This document shows positions 27,742-37,560 of a DNA stretch of 37,907 bases, in pieces. How positions within the stretch are numbered: the first letter of the stretch is position 1; every line of letters starts with the position of its first letter. The DNA comes from Thiobacillus sp. (GTDB lineage: Bacteria; Pseudomonadota; Gammaproteobacteria; Burkholderiales; Thiobacillaceae). The notes under the pieces are model-generated. The model saw only the letters and a list, made by a program, of their open reading frames with translations, had not been told where the DNA came from and made no database searches. The position numbers and the translations under genes are program-made. Location: the NCBI GenBank assembly GCA_018263115.1, contig JADFDC010000022.1:1-37907 (forward strand), in the 5' to 3' direction.

Positions 27742-29028
27742 TTATCTGCCGGGAATTTCCTGCGTGGCCAGATTCATTTTTTCCAACCGCTGGCAAAGCG
27801 TGTCGATGATGCGACGAGACAGCGGGGCGGAATGCCTCATCAGGTCTTCGAGAATGTGCGGGGGCAGGGCCAGCACCACCACTTCGGTTTCAGCACGCGC
27901 CGTGGCAGTGCGTTTTTCCTTGAGCAGATAGGCCATCTCGCCGAACAACTGGCCTTCCTTCAATGCGCCCAGGTTGCGTTCGCCACCTTCAGTTTTCTTG
28001 TAGATGCCAACTTCACCTGAATACAGGAAATAGGCGATTTCCGACTGGTCGCCTTCCTCGATCAATGTTTCGCCCGGCGCAAAGCTTTTGCCATATCGCT
28101 CCAGCAAGCGGTTGGCCCGGCTGAACACGTAAACTTCCAGCTTGTTTGCGCCCTGTCCTTCGCCACCCAGGAACAGCCGTTCCAGTGCTTCCACGTCTAC
28201 CTTGCCAATCGCATACAGGCATTGCGCCCACAGATAAAAAACATTGCAGGCGAAATACGCGCCAATCAGCACGAACACCGCGCCGCCCAGTGCGCCATAA
28301 AGCGACTGGTAATTTTCCAGACGGAAAAAATGCCCGAACATGGCAAACAACAGAAACAGACTGATGGAAGCGAGCAGGGCAACGATGGCGGTTTCACGTG
28401 CTTTCGGGCGTGCGATTGGCAAACGCCAATAAGCCAGGAACACCAGCAGCCACATCATGAACAGCACAAAGATGGCATTGAGAATTTTCAGCAGCGTGGC
28501 CTGAAATCCGCCAATCAGTTCGACGCTGGAGAAAAAGGTCAGTACTGCCTGCGCTATGCCTGCAATGCCAAGCAATCCCAATGCCACGGGAATGATGACC
28601 AGCGGCAACAGCCAGGAAGTTACGAAACGCCTTTTGACATCAGCCGGAAAAATGACCTTGAATGCCGATTGCACCGCATTGACCAGCCCGCGTGAAGACA
28701 ATAGCAGCGTCAGCAAACCCACGCCCCCTGCCGCAAGCTGGGTTTGGCGTGGCAGAAATCCAACCTCCGTCAGCACGTCCAGCCGCAACTGGTTGTACAG
28801 TGCGGCAAACAGCATGGTGGCTGGTACATAGGTTTCGGCCAGCCTGCCCAGCAATTGCATGGCATACGACAGCAACAGCAACAACGGTGTGGCGGAAAGC
28901 ATGAAATAAAACGCGGTTGCCGCAGCGTGATTCTGCAGTCCGTTTTTCATGAACAGTCGCAGCGTGGTGTAGCCCACCTGCGACAGCCAGTCCAGGGTGT
29001 TTTGTTGAGGCATGACGCGGAGATTCAT
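27742..29028 (-). CDS. YihY/BrkB-family membrane protein fused to cNMP-binding domain
   Basis: This 428-residue protein has two parts. Residues about 10-285 match the YihY/UPF0761 (BrkB-like) membrane family, with about six hydrophobic segments, LQNHAAATAFYFMLSATPLL near the start and YGALGGAVFVLIGAYFACNV near the last helix. Residues about 305-420 form a CAP-type cyclic-nucleotide-binding domain: APGETLIEEGDQSEIAYFLY, then the phosphate-binding cassette GQLFGEMAYLLKEKRTATAR, with the Glu and Arg that contact cyclic nucleotide intact. The E. coli homologue YihY lacks the second domain. The start could also be TTG 29037 or ATG 29013. It converges on efp at a shared terminator. Its function is unknown; a ligand-gated membrane role is a guess. 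Confidence 0.85.
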   Translation of the reverse strand: MNLRVMPQQNTLDWLSQVGYTTLRLFMKNGLQNHAAATAFYFMLSATPLLLLLSYAMQLLGRLAETYVPATMLFAALYNQLRLDVLTEVGFLPRQTQLAAGGVGLLTLLLSSRGLVNAVQSAFKVIFPADVKRRFVTSWLLPLVIIPVALGLLGIAGIAQAVLTFFSSVELIGGFQATLLKILNAIFVLFMMWLLVFLAYWRLPIARPKARETAIVALLASISLFLLFAMFGHFFRLENYQSLYGALGGAVFVLIGAYFACNVFYLWAQCLYAIGKVDVEALERLFLGGEGQGANKLEVYVFSRANRLLERYGKSFAPGETLIEEGDQSEIAYFLYSGEVGIYKKTEGGERNLGALKEGQLFGEMAYLLKEKRTATARAETEVVVLALPPHILEDLMRHSAPLSRRIIDTLCQRLEKMNLATQEIPGR

Positions 29029-29053
29029 GGCCTGCAATGTACCCTAATTCCAA

Positions 29054-30220
29054 TCAGCGGGGCAGGCTGACGGTGCGGAAACCGGCAAAGGGATCTCGCA
29101 GGTGTGGCAGGTAAAAATTCCGGAAACCTGGTCGCTTCAACAGGCGGTCTGTACAGGGCCCGCCACCGCGCAATTCGTAATGGCTGTGGAACCAGGGCTG
29201 GGAATATTCGCTGTAGGGATCAGGAGAGAAGCCGGGGTAGGGCGCAAATGGCTCGCTCAGCCATTCCCAGGCAGTTCCCCATTTGAATTCTGAAGCTGAA
29301 GCCGCGCGCTGCCACTGGGCGACTGCGGGTAACTGGCGCCCCATCCATGCGGCACACGCCATTGCTTCATGATGATTCACATGCAGCATGGTCCCATCGG
29401 GAATAATGGGCGTCCACTGATCGTAGCGCCGTACTTGCCAAGAGCCATTTTCCCTCTTCCAGTACAGGGGATGACTTGCCTGATTGGCTATGCGCCATGC
29501 CCAACCGGCATCTGACCAAAGTGCTCTGAGCTGGTAGCCGCCGGCGTCAACGAATTCGGCAAAGGCGGCTTCGGAAACGGGGCTGGCGTCGATTTCGAAT
29601 TCGGGCACCACGACAGCGTGTCGCCATTTTTCGTTGTCAAAAATGAAGCCATCATCCGGCCCGCTTCCAAGGTTGACTTCACTTTCTGCAAACTCAAGGT
29701 GTGCGGCTTGACCTGAAATTTTGCCTGCCATGTCTACCTGGTGTGGCGCATAACCCAGGTTCTGGAAGGCCATCCACCAGGCTTCGATATGCATCAGTTC
29801 GTGATAAAGACAAAGTTCGGCGAAGTAAGCCAGCTCGTTGTTGAATGTACTTCGCAGCCGCGAGGCTACGGCATCGAACACCTTGTCTGCATGGCGGTCA
29901 ACCGCCTCGGGTTCCAGCAGGGGCAGATCCCAGCGGCTGTCATGCGGGACGGTGGAGGAATCATAAAGCGCATCGGTTCCGCTCACCATGCCGGGCGCGA
30001 AACTGCCATCACTCCTTTTGCGCAGACACCAGCGTTCCTGAAACCAGACGATATGGCCGTATTCCCATAAAGGGGGATTGAGGTGTTCGGCCTTGGAGCC
30101 CAGCCAGCCTTGATCAGGCAGGCAGTTGATCAAAGCCTTCAACTGACTGCGCGCTTGCGACAGCCTTGTTAATAGCTGTTCCCCGGAAAAATGACTGGTC
30201 AGGTAAGTTGGTATATTCAT
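29054..30220 (-). CDS. egtB: EgtB-like sulfoxide synthase
   Basis: EgtB is a non-haem iron enzyme that joins a cysteine-type thiol to hercynine to give the sulfoxide precursor of ergothioneine. The 388-residue product has an N-terminal DinB-like helical domain with the iron-binding histidines: His56 in EYGHIVWFQERW and His140/His144 in YHELMHIEAWW. It has a C-terminal formylglycine-generating-enzyme-type domain from about 190 to 388. The thiol substrate cannot be read from sequence. No egtA, egtC or egtE is nearby. egtD lies divergently across a 61-base gap. No Shine-Dalgarno is visible before ATG 30220, and the gap palindrome ends just before it. OvoA and SenA are related alternatives, considered less likely. 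Confidence 0.85.
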   Translation of the reverse strand: MNIPTYLTSHFSGEQLLTRLSQARSQLKALINCLPDQGWLGSKAEHLNPPLWEYGHIVWFQERWCLRKRSDGSFAPGMVSGTDALYDSSTVPHDSRWDLPLLEPEAVDRHADKVFDAVASRLRSTFNNELAYFAELCLYHELMHIEAWWMAFQNLGYAPHQVDMAGKISGQAAHLEFAESEVNLGSGPDDGFIFDNEKWRHAVVVPEFEIDASPVSEAAFAEFVDAGGYQLRALWSDAGWAWRIANQASHPLYWKRENGSWQVRRYDQWTPIIPDGTMLHVNHHEAMACAAWMGRQLPAVAQWQRAASASEFKWGTAWEWLSEPFAPYPGFSPDPYSEYSQPWFHSHYELRGGGPCTDRLLKRPGFRNFYLPHLRDPFAGFRTVSLPR

Positions 30221-30222
30221 GT

Positions 30223-30248
30223 TGTCAATCAACTATAGTTGACTGACA
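30223..30248. promoter_or_regulatory. 26-bp palindrome between egtB and egtD
   Basis: The two 13-base halves, TGTCAATCAACTA and TAGTTGACTGACA, are mirror images except for one pair (A30228 and C30243). The inner TCAACTA/TAGTTGA is perfect. The centre contains TATAGT on each strand, so overlapping -10-like boxes face both genes. It lies 3 bases from the egtB ATG and 34 bases from the egtD ATG. It is a likely operator for a dimeric regulator. Confidence 0.7.
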
Positions 30249-30281
30249 GCAATTACAAGCCGGTTACAGACCAGCTCAATC

Positions 30282-31223
30282 ATGCCCTTTTGCTATCTGA
30301 ATTTTCCGTCCGCGCGCGACGATCTGCTTGCTGATGTTCTGGCCGGTCTTGCGGCCTGTCCCAAGTCGATCCCGCCAAAGTATTTCTACGACGAAGCAGG
30401 CTGCCAGTTGTTCGAGGCCATCTGCAGGCAGCCCGAATATGCGTTGTGCCGAATCGAGCAGGCGCTGATGGCTTCCCGCCTGGGCGATATCGCAGCGGCG
30501 ACCGGCGGGGTGGATTGCATCGTCGAACCTGGCGCAGGCGACTGCATGAAAGTCAGGCGCCTGCTCGAAGTGCTGAGGCCATCTCAACTGGTTGTCATGG
30601 ACATTGCAGGCAACGCGCTGGCCACAGCGGCGGAGAAGCTGGCGGTCGATTACCCCGGCGTGGCGATCACCGCGATAGGCATGGATTTCGTTCATGACCT
30701 GGAAGCGGCGGCTCCCCATTTTTCGTCAGGCAGGCGGCTTGTCTATTACCCGGGTTCCAGTATCGGCAACTTTTCCCCGGCGGAAGTTGCCGGGCTGCTT
30801 GCGCGCTTCAGAAAACTGGCGGGCGACAATGGCCTGCTGCTCATCGGATTCGACCTGAAGAAGGATCCGGAACTGCTGCATCGTGCCTACAACGATGCAG
30901 CAGGAGTTACCGCAGCATTCAATCTGAATCTGCTGGCCCGGCTCAATCGCGAACTGGGTGCCGATTTCGATCTTTCACGGTTCCGCCATTACGCGTTCTA
31001 CAACCCGGTTGAAGGCCGCATCGAAATGCATCTGGTCAGCCTTGAAGATCAGCTTGTCCATGTATCCGGTAAAGGTTTTCAGTTCAATTCTGGCGAGACA
31101 TTGCATACCGAGAATTCTTACAAATTCCGCTGCGATGAATTCAGCAAGATTGCCAAAACTGCTGGCTGGGACCTGTCTGGCGAATGGGAAAAAGATGGGT
31201 TTGGAGTCCAGCTATACGCCTAG
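30282..31223 (+). CDS. egtD: L-histidine N(alpha)-methyltransferase EgtD
   Basis: EgtD trimethylates histidine to hercynine with S-adenosylmethionine, the first step toward ergothioneine. The 313-residue product has PPKYFYDEAGCQLFEAICRQ, a family hallmark, the SAM motif IVEPGAGDCMKVRRLLE, GRRLVYYPGSSIGNFSP, and LLIGFDLKKDPELLHRAYND with the histidine-binding residues later in the domain. The end reads EWEKDGFGVQLYA. No Shine-Dalgarno of note precedes the ATG. It is divergent from egtB. Together they cover the two core steps, and the final C-S lyase could be encoded elsewhere or supplied by a promiscuous enzyme. Confidence 0.9.
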   Translation: MPFCYLNFPSARDDLLADVLAGLAACPKSIPPKYFYDEAGCQLFEAICRQPEYALCRIEQALMASRLGDIAAATGGVDCIVEPGAGDCMKVRRLLEVLRPSQLVVMDIAGNALATAAEKLAVDYPGVAITAIGMDFVHDLEAAAPHFSSGRRLVYYPGSSIGNFSPAEVAGLLARFRKLAGDNGLLLIGFDLKKDPELLHRAYNDAAGVTAAFNLNLLARLNRELGADFDLSRFRHYAFYNPVEGRIEMHLVSLEDQLVHVSGKGFQFNSGETLHTENSYKFRCDEFSKIAKTAGWDLSGEWEKDGFGVQLYA

Positions 31224-31234
31224 AAAGCAGGCCT

Positions 31235-32437
31235 TTACGCGTGCTGTCCCGCTACCCAGCCGGATGACCATGCCCACTGGAAATTGTAGCCGCCCAGCCA
31301 GCCAGTGACATCCACCACCTCGCCGATGAAGAAAAGCCCGGGAACCTTGACGGCTTCCATGGTTTTGGAGGAAAGCGCTCGGGTGTCCACGCCTCCAAGG
31401 GTCACTTCCGCCTTGACATATCCCATGGTGCCGGAAGGCAGCAGCGGCCAGGCAGTCAATTGCACCGCGATTTCCGCGATGGTCTTGTTGGAGTATTCCG
31501 CCATGGGTCTGGTCCATCCGTGCAGTCCGCACCATTCATGCGCAAACCGCCTCGGCAGGATTTCACTCAGCAGATTCGCCAGCAGGCTGCGCGAAAGACG
31601 GTGGTCTGCCAGCCATTCCGTAGCGTCCATGCCGGGCAGCAGATCAAGATCAATCGGCTGTTTCTTTCCTTTCTGATAATCCTGAAACTGCCAGTAACTG
31701 GACACCTGCAAAATGGCCGGTCCGGAGAGACCGCGATGCGTGATGAGCGCCTGTTCGCGAAACTGAGGCGAGGCGTTGCAGTGACTCAGCGTGTCAAATG
31801 ACACGCCGGAAAGCGGTTTGAGCGTGTTCAGGGTTTCCGGCGGCAGCGCCAGGGGCACCAGCGCGGGTTTGGGCGGTATGACAGGGATGTTGAATTCCTC
31901 CGCGATCTGATAACCGAAAGGCGTTGCCCCCAGCGCAGGGGCTGCCAGTCCGCCGGTGGCAATAACGACCGATTCGCAACTGAAACTGCCCTGGCTCGTT
32001 TGAACATTGAACCTGGAATTCCCTTTGCTCATTTGCGCGATGCTTTTTACCTCGCACGGATGTAACCATTTCACGCCCCCCTTGTCGCACTCGCTTTTGA
32101 GCAGGTCAATGATGTTCTGCGCGCTGTTGTCGCAAAACAATTGCCCCAGTGTTTTCTCGTGATAGCGGATGCCGTGGTTTTCAACCAGCTTGATGAAATC
32201 CTGCTGGCTGTATTGGGCCAGCGCGGACCGGCAGAAATGGAGATTCTGCGAGAGGAAATTCTCCGGCCCGACTGTTCGATTGGTGAAGTTGCAACGCCCG
32301 CCGCCGGAAATGCGGATGCGCTCGCCAATTTTCGTAGCATGGTCGATCAGCAGCACCCGGCGGCCGCGCTGTCCGGCCTGGGCGGCGCACATCATGCCTG
32401 CCGCGCCTGCGCCAATGATGATGACATCCGTAGTCAT
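31235..32437 (-). CDS. YhiN-type FAD-dependent oxidoreductase
   Basis: This 400-residue flavoprotein of the HI0933/YhiN family begins MTTDVIIIGAGAAGMMCAAQ, a Rossmann FAD-binding motif, followed by the family marker RISGGGRCNFTNRTVGPENF, ATGGLAAPALGATPFGY, and the end GLFFIGEVVDVTGWLGGYNF. Physiological substrate and role are unknown for the family. The frame is open to 32488 but MTTDV is the conserved start. AGGAG lies 13 bases before it, somewhat far. It ends 12 bases from the egtD stop on the opposite strand and diverges from the histidine kinase gene. Confidence 0.88.
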   Translation of the reverse strand: MTTDVIIIGAGAAGMMCAAQAGQRGRRVLLIDHATKIGERIRISGGGRCNFTNRTVGPENFLSQNLHFCRSALAQYSQQDFIKLVENHGIRYHEKTLGQLFCDNSAQNIIDLLKSECDKGGVKWLHPCEVKSIAQMSKGNSRFNVQTSQGSFSCESVVIATGGLAAPALGATPFGYQIAEEFNIPVIPPKPALVPLALPPETLNTLKPLSGVSFDTLSHCNASPQFREQALITHRGLSGPAILQVSSYWQFQDYQKGKKQPIDLDLLPGMDATEWLADHRLSRSLLANLLSEILPRRFAHEWCGLHGWTRPMAEYSNKTIAEIAVQLTAWPLLPSGTMGYVKAEVTLGGVDTRALSSKTMEAVKVPGLFFIGEVVDVTGWLGGYNFQWAWSSGWVAGQHA

Positions 32438-32521
32438 GGAACTGGATTTTCTCCTGGCATGGGCTGCTATCGGGCGATAACAAATCAACAGCCGGGACTA
32501 TACTTCGATTGAGGAAGTTAA

Positions 32522-32548
32522 ATGTTTTTTATTGTCTATATTGTGTAG
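32522..32548 (+). CDS. Eight-codon upstream ORF before the kinase gene
   Basis: ATG-to-TAG encodes MFFIVYIV and is preceded by GAGGAAG (32511-32517) at a good distance. It overlaps the sequence before the kinase ATG at 32556 and ends 7 bases short of it. It could be a leader peptide that couples ribosomes onto the kinase start, or chance; the strong ribosome site is the only support. Confidence 0.3.
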   Translation: MFFIVYIV

Positions 32549-32555
32549 CCAGCAC

Positions 32556-35090
<2,535 letters not shown>

Positions 35091-35116
35091 GTGGCTGTCA
35101 GGCAAACCGGCGCAAC

Positions 35117-35644
35117 TTATTTTTCCGCAATCGTCTTCAGTCCGGCGAGGCTGTCTTCAAAATCCTTGCCCACCATCTTGTCCATGCTGACAAATACCTG
35201 AAACACCTTGGACATGAAAGGCGATGGCCCATGCATGGCCCAATTGACGTCGGTGTATTCGCCGTTTGGACGCAGGGTAAATTCCGCCAGGTTGTGCGCT
35301 TCCATCGGCTTGAAGAAATCCAGCCTGATCACGAGTCTGGAGGGCGGGGTGGATTCGGTGATTTCCATGCGCCCGTGTCCTACCTTGTTGTTGCCCTGCC
35401 ATTCGTAGCTTGCGCCTGTCCCGCTTGCCGGGCCGCCAAAGGTCTTCTTCATGGCCGGGTCCATCTTCTCCCAGGCAGACCAGCCTTTCCATTGCTGAAG
35501 ATCATTGAGAATGCTGAAGATTTTTTCCGGTGGCGCCTTGATGCTGGCCGAGCGTTCTACACGGAAGGTATCGGGTTTGGTTGAAGCCAGAACAAGAACC
35601 ACCGCGACAAAGACGATGACTGCCAGCACGATTAGCTTGAGCAT
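35117..35644 (-). CDS. Membrane-anchored SRPBCC-family protein
   Basis: This 175-residue protein has an N-terminal hydrophobic segment (MLKLIVLAVIVFVAVVLVLA, residues 1-20) that is either an uncleaved anchor or a signal peptide. A START/Bet v 1-like SRPBCC domain follows (about 30-173): VERSASIKAPPEKIFSILND, LQQWKGWSAWEKMDPAM and the helix at the end. The family binds hydrophobic ligands, and polyketide-cyclase labels are generic. It converges on the kinase gene and reads away from the toxin-antitoxin promoter. Function is unknown. Confidence 0.85.
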   Translation of the reverse strand: MLKLIVLAVIVFVAVVLVLASTKPDTFRVERSASIKAPPEKIFSILNDLQQWKGWSAWEKMDPAMKKTFGGPASGTGASYEWQGNNKVGHGRMEITESTPPSRLVIRLDFFKPMEAHNLAEFTLRPNGEYTDVNWAMHGPSPFMSKVFQVFVSMDKMVGKDFEDSLAGLKTIAEK

Positions 35645-35733
35645 GGTTTCCTCCAGTTGGTTTTTATCGTAAAGGTCTTAACCATAGACCAGCTGCCTTA
35701 AAGTTTCATCTTTGTCCTTAAATGGATCATAAA

Positions 35734-35762
35734 TTGACAATAGTCCATTAATGGACTATACA
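35734..35762 (+). promoter_or_regulatory. Promoter of the antitoxin-toxin pair with operator palindrome
   Basis: A perfect -35 box TTGACA (35734-35739) and a -10-like TATACA (35757-35762) are 17 bases apart. The entire spacer plus a few bases is a perfect 20-bp palindrome at 35740-35759 (ATAGTCCATT and its mirror). A regulator bound there would block polymerase, as expected for autorepression by an antitoxin. A partial half-site (AATGGATCAT, 35721-35730) lies upstream. Confidence 0.75.
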
Positions 35763-35792
35763 GGAGCTGTGTGAAATCTGGGGTTTGATGTC

Positions 35793-36209
35793 ATGCCCTC
35801 AACCGCCACCGCAGCCAGGACAAGCGCGCCCTTGACCAGCCGGGATTTGTCCGCGGCCGGCCTGCGCGCGTTCTTCAACATCGCCCAGGCCTGGGGGCTG
35901 AACACCGATGAGCAGATGACCATGCTGGGTGCGCCCGGCCGCTCCACCTTCTTCAAGTGGAAAGCCGCGCCGGAAAACGCCGACCTCAAGCGCGACACGC
36001 TTGAACGCCTGTCCTATCTGCTGGGCATTTACAAGGCCCTGCAAATCCTGCTGCCCGATGCATCCGCCTCGGACGCTTGGGTTAAAAAGCCCAACGCCGC
36101 ACCCATGTTTGGCGGTAAAAGCGCGCTGCAAAGAATGTTGGGCGGCAACATCAGCGACCTGCTGGCTGTGCGCCAGTATCTGGATGCCCGGCGCGGTGGC
36201 TGGGCTTGA
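35793..36209 (+). CDS. Xre/MbcA/ParS-type antitoxin
   Basis: This 138-residue protein has a helical DNA-binding-like N-terminal region (about 20-85, LRAFFNIAQAWGLNTDEQMT, then GRSTFFKWKAAPENADLKRD) and a C-terminal Xre/MbcA/ParS toxin-binding segment (about 85-138, including MFGGKSALQRMLGGNISDLL and AVRQYLDARRGGWA). It pairs with the RES-type toxin that starts at its stop codon (4-nt overlap). Antitoxins of this type neutralise the toxin and repress their own promoter, and a palindrome fits that here. ATG 35793 has GGGG at 8 bases. Confidence 0.88.
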   Translation: MPSTATAARTSAPLTSRDLSAAGLRAFFNIAQAWGLNTDEQMTMLGAPGRSTFFKWKAAPENADLKRDTLERLSYLLGIYKALQILLPDASASDAWVKKPNAAPMFGGKSALQRMLGGNISDLLAVRQYLDARRGGWA

Positions 36210-36886
36210 GCTATCCGCGCATCTCGCTCAACTGGAACCCTGCCTGGCGCGTGATTCCCACCAGGTTTCCCGCCGTCAACCTGTTTGACCGCGTCGCCAG
36301 CGCAAAGGATTTCGAGGCGCTGTACGCGCTGGAAGCTATGACCAACGACCGCATTCGCGACGAAACCGGCGACATCAGTCTTGTGCCGCCAGAAGAGCGG
36401 TTATTCGGCAACGGCACGGGTCCCATCATGGCCGCCTTCACCCACCTCAATCCGCTGGGCAGCCGCTTCAGCGACGGCAGCTACGGCGTGTTCTATTGCA
36501 CAAGGAAAAAGGAATCCGCCATCGCCGAAACCCGCTACCACCAAACCCTGTTCATGCAGGCAACTAGCGAACCCGCCATGCGCCTGCAAATGCGGCTGTA
36601 TTCGGTGGAAGCCAAAGGCAGGGTGACCGATCTCAGAAAAGCCAGCCAGACCGAACCGCGCATAGTCGATCCGGAAAGCTACGCGTATTCGCAAGCCATC
36701 GGCCGCACCCTGCATGACGAAGGCGCGCCCGGCATACTGTATCCATCAGTACGCCATGCAGGCGGCGAATGCCTCGCCGCGTTAAAAACCACGCTGCTTA
36801 AGAACTGCCTGCACGCCGCCTACCTGGAATACAACTGGAACGGGAAAGAGATTGATGCGGTGTTTGAGGTGAATCAGGTGGGGTGA
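36206..36886 (+). CDS. RES-domain toxin
   Basis: This 226-residue toxin of the RES family (named for conserved Arg, Glu, Ser) contains the expected residues: Arg87 in LGSRFSDGSYGVFYC, Glu108 in ESAIAETRYHQ, and Ser181 in GILYPSVRHAGGECLA. Known relatives degrade NAD+ (MbcT) or modify phosphoribosyl-pyrophosphate synthetase (ParT). Which applies here cannot be told. All three signature residues are present, so it looks intact. The start is TTG at 36206 in the TTGA overlap with the antitoxin stop; the rare start would keep toxin output low. Confidence 0.88.
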   Translation: MSYPRISLNWNPAWRVIPTRFPAVNLFDRVASAKDFEALYALEAMTNDRIRDETGDISLVPPEERLFGNGTGPIMAAFTHLNPLGSRFSDGSYGVFYCTRKKESAIAETRYHQTLFMQATSEPAMRLQMRLYSVEAKGRVTDLRKASQTEPRIVDPESYAYSQAIGRTLHDEGAPGILYPSVRHAGGECLAALKTTLLKNCLHAAYLEYNWNGKEIDAVFEVNQVG

Positions 36887-36917
36887 GGGAGATGCTTTTT
36901 CAACGCATACAGCAATC

Positions 36918-37355
36918 ATGATTGAGGAAGAACGAACGACCGGAATGGGGCTCTGGACCGATGCTCAAGAAATGCTTGACGCTGCAAAACATCTTGTGGA
37001 TAACAAAAAATTTGAATTAGTCCAGCCGCTTTATTATTTACTTGGCCATTCACTAGAGCTTGCATTCAAGAGTTTTTTACGCGCGAGAGGAGCAAGCTTG
37101 GTCGATTTAAAAAATATTGGACATGATCTTGACCGGGGACTTATTAGAGCCGAGCAAATGGGTCTTGGAGAGTTGGTCAATCTTTCGGAAAAAGAAAAAG
37201 CAGTTATCACAATGATCAACCGGTACTACAAATCCAAGGAGTTCGAATATCGAGTCACTGGGGCAAAGAGATATCCGCTTTCAAGCGACTTGATTTCACT
37301 AATCGAGCGACTTCTAAATGCAACAGAATTGACTTGTATTAGGAGCATCAATTGA
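36918..37355 (+). CDS. HEPN-like small helical protein
   Basis: This 145-residue all-helical protein starts MIEEERTTGMGLWTDAQEML. It contains FELVQPLYYLLGHSLELAFK, then a G-HDLDRG stretch (near residue 74), a pattern shared with HEPN-domain proteins. The catalytic R-x(4-6)-H motif of nuclease-type HEPN is not evident, so it may be a non-catalytic or antitoxin-like member. Codon and base composition are AT-richer than the flanking genes, suggesting transfer. It lies 31 bases after the RES toxin on the same strand and next to ssrA. Its function is not known. Confidence 0.55.
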   Translation: MIEEERTTGMGLWTDAQEMLDAAKHLVDNKKFELVQPLYYLLGHSLELAFKSFLRARGASLVDLKNIGHDLDRGLIRAEQMGLGELVNLSEKEKAVITMINRYYKSKEFEYRVTGAKRYPLSSDLISLIERLLNATELTCIRSIN

Positions 37356-37409
37356 TAAGTTATTTCCAAGCAAGATGAGCTTTGTATTGAGGAACCGGCG
37401 GGATTGCTT

Positions 37410-37505
37410 GGTTTGCGGTTGCCTCCCGCAAACCTCGGCCCTTAGGGCCCAGCCTTCGGCTGTCCGTCGCAAGCAGTGCTTGCTCCGCGAACCCGGGGCG
37501 GGTTC
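37410..37505. repeat. Tandem array of five perfect hairpins
   Basis: Five inverted repeats follow one another with few bases between them: GGTTTGCGG/CCGCAAACC (9 bp, 37410-37434), GGCCC/GGGCC (5 bp, 37437-37449), CAGCC/GGCTG (5 bp, 37450-37462), GCAAGC/GCTTGC (6 bp, 37469-37483) and GAACCCG/CGGGTTC (7 bp, 37489-37505). Loops are 3 to 7 bases. It fills most of the gap between the HEPN-like gene and the ssrA terminator. It could be a structured RNA, a recombination site or a repeat family. Confidence 0.75.
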
Positions 37506-37531
37506 TCATCCCAACCAGACTCACAAACAAC

Positions 37532-37554
37532 AACGCCACCCAATGGGTGGCGTT
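37532..37554 (-). terminator. Terminator of tmRNA
   Basis: AACGCCACCC (37532-37541) and GGGTGGCGTT (37545-37554) form a 10-bp stem with a 3-base loop. Reading on the minus strand it is followed by GTTGTTTG. It begins about 7 bases beyond the 3' CCA of the tmRNA. Confidence 0.85.
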
Positions 37555-37560
37555 CTTGTT

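Noticed and set aside
29054-30220. EgtB-like protein as SenA (selenoneine) or OvoA (ovothiol)
   Set aside because: SenB or SenC partners are absent, OvoA is longer and carries its own methyltransferase, and egtD is directly divergent, which fits ergothioneine best.
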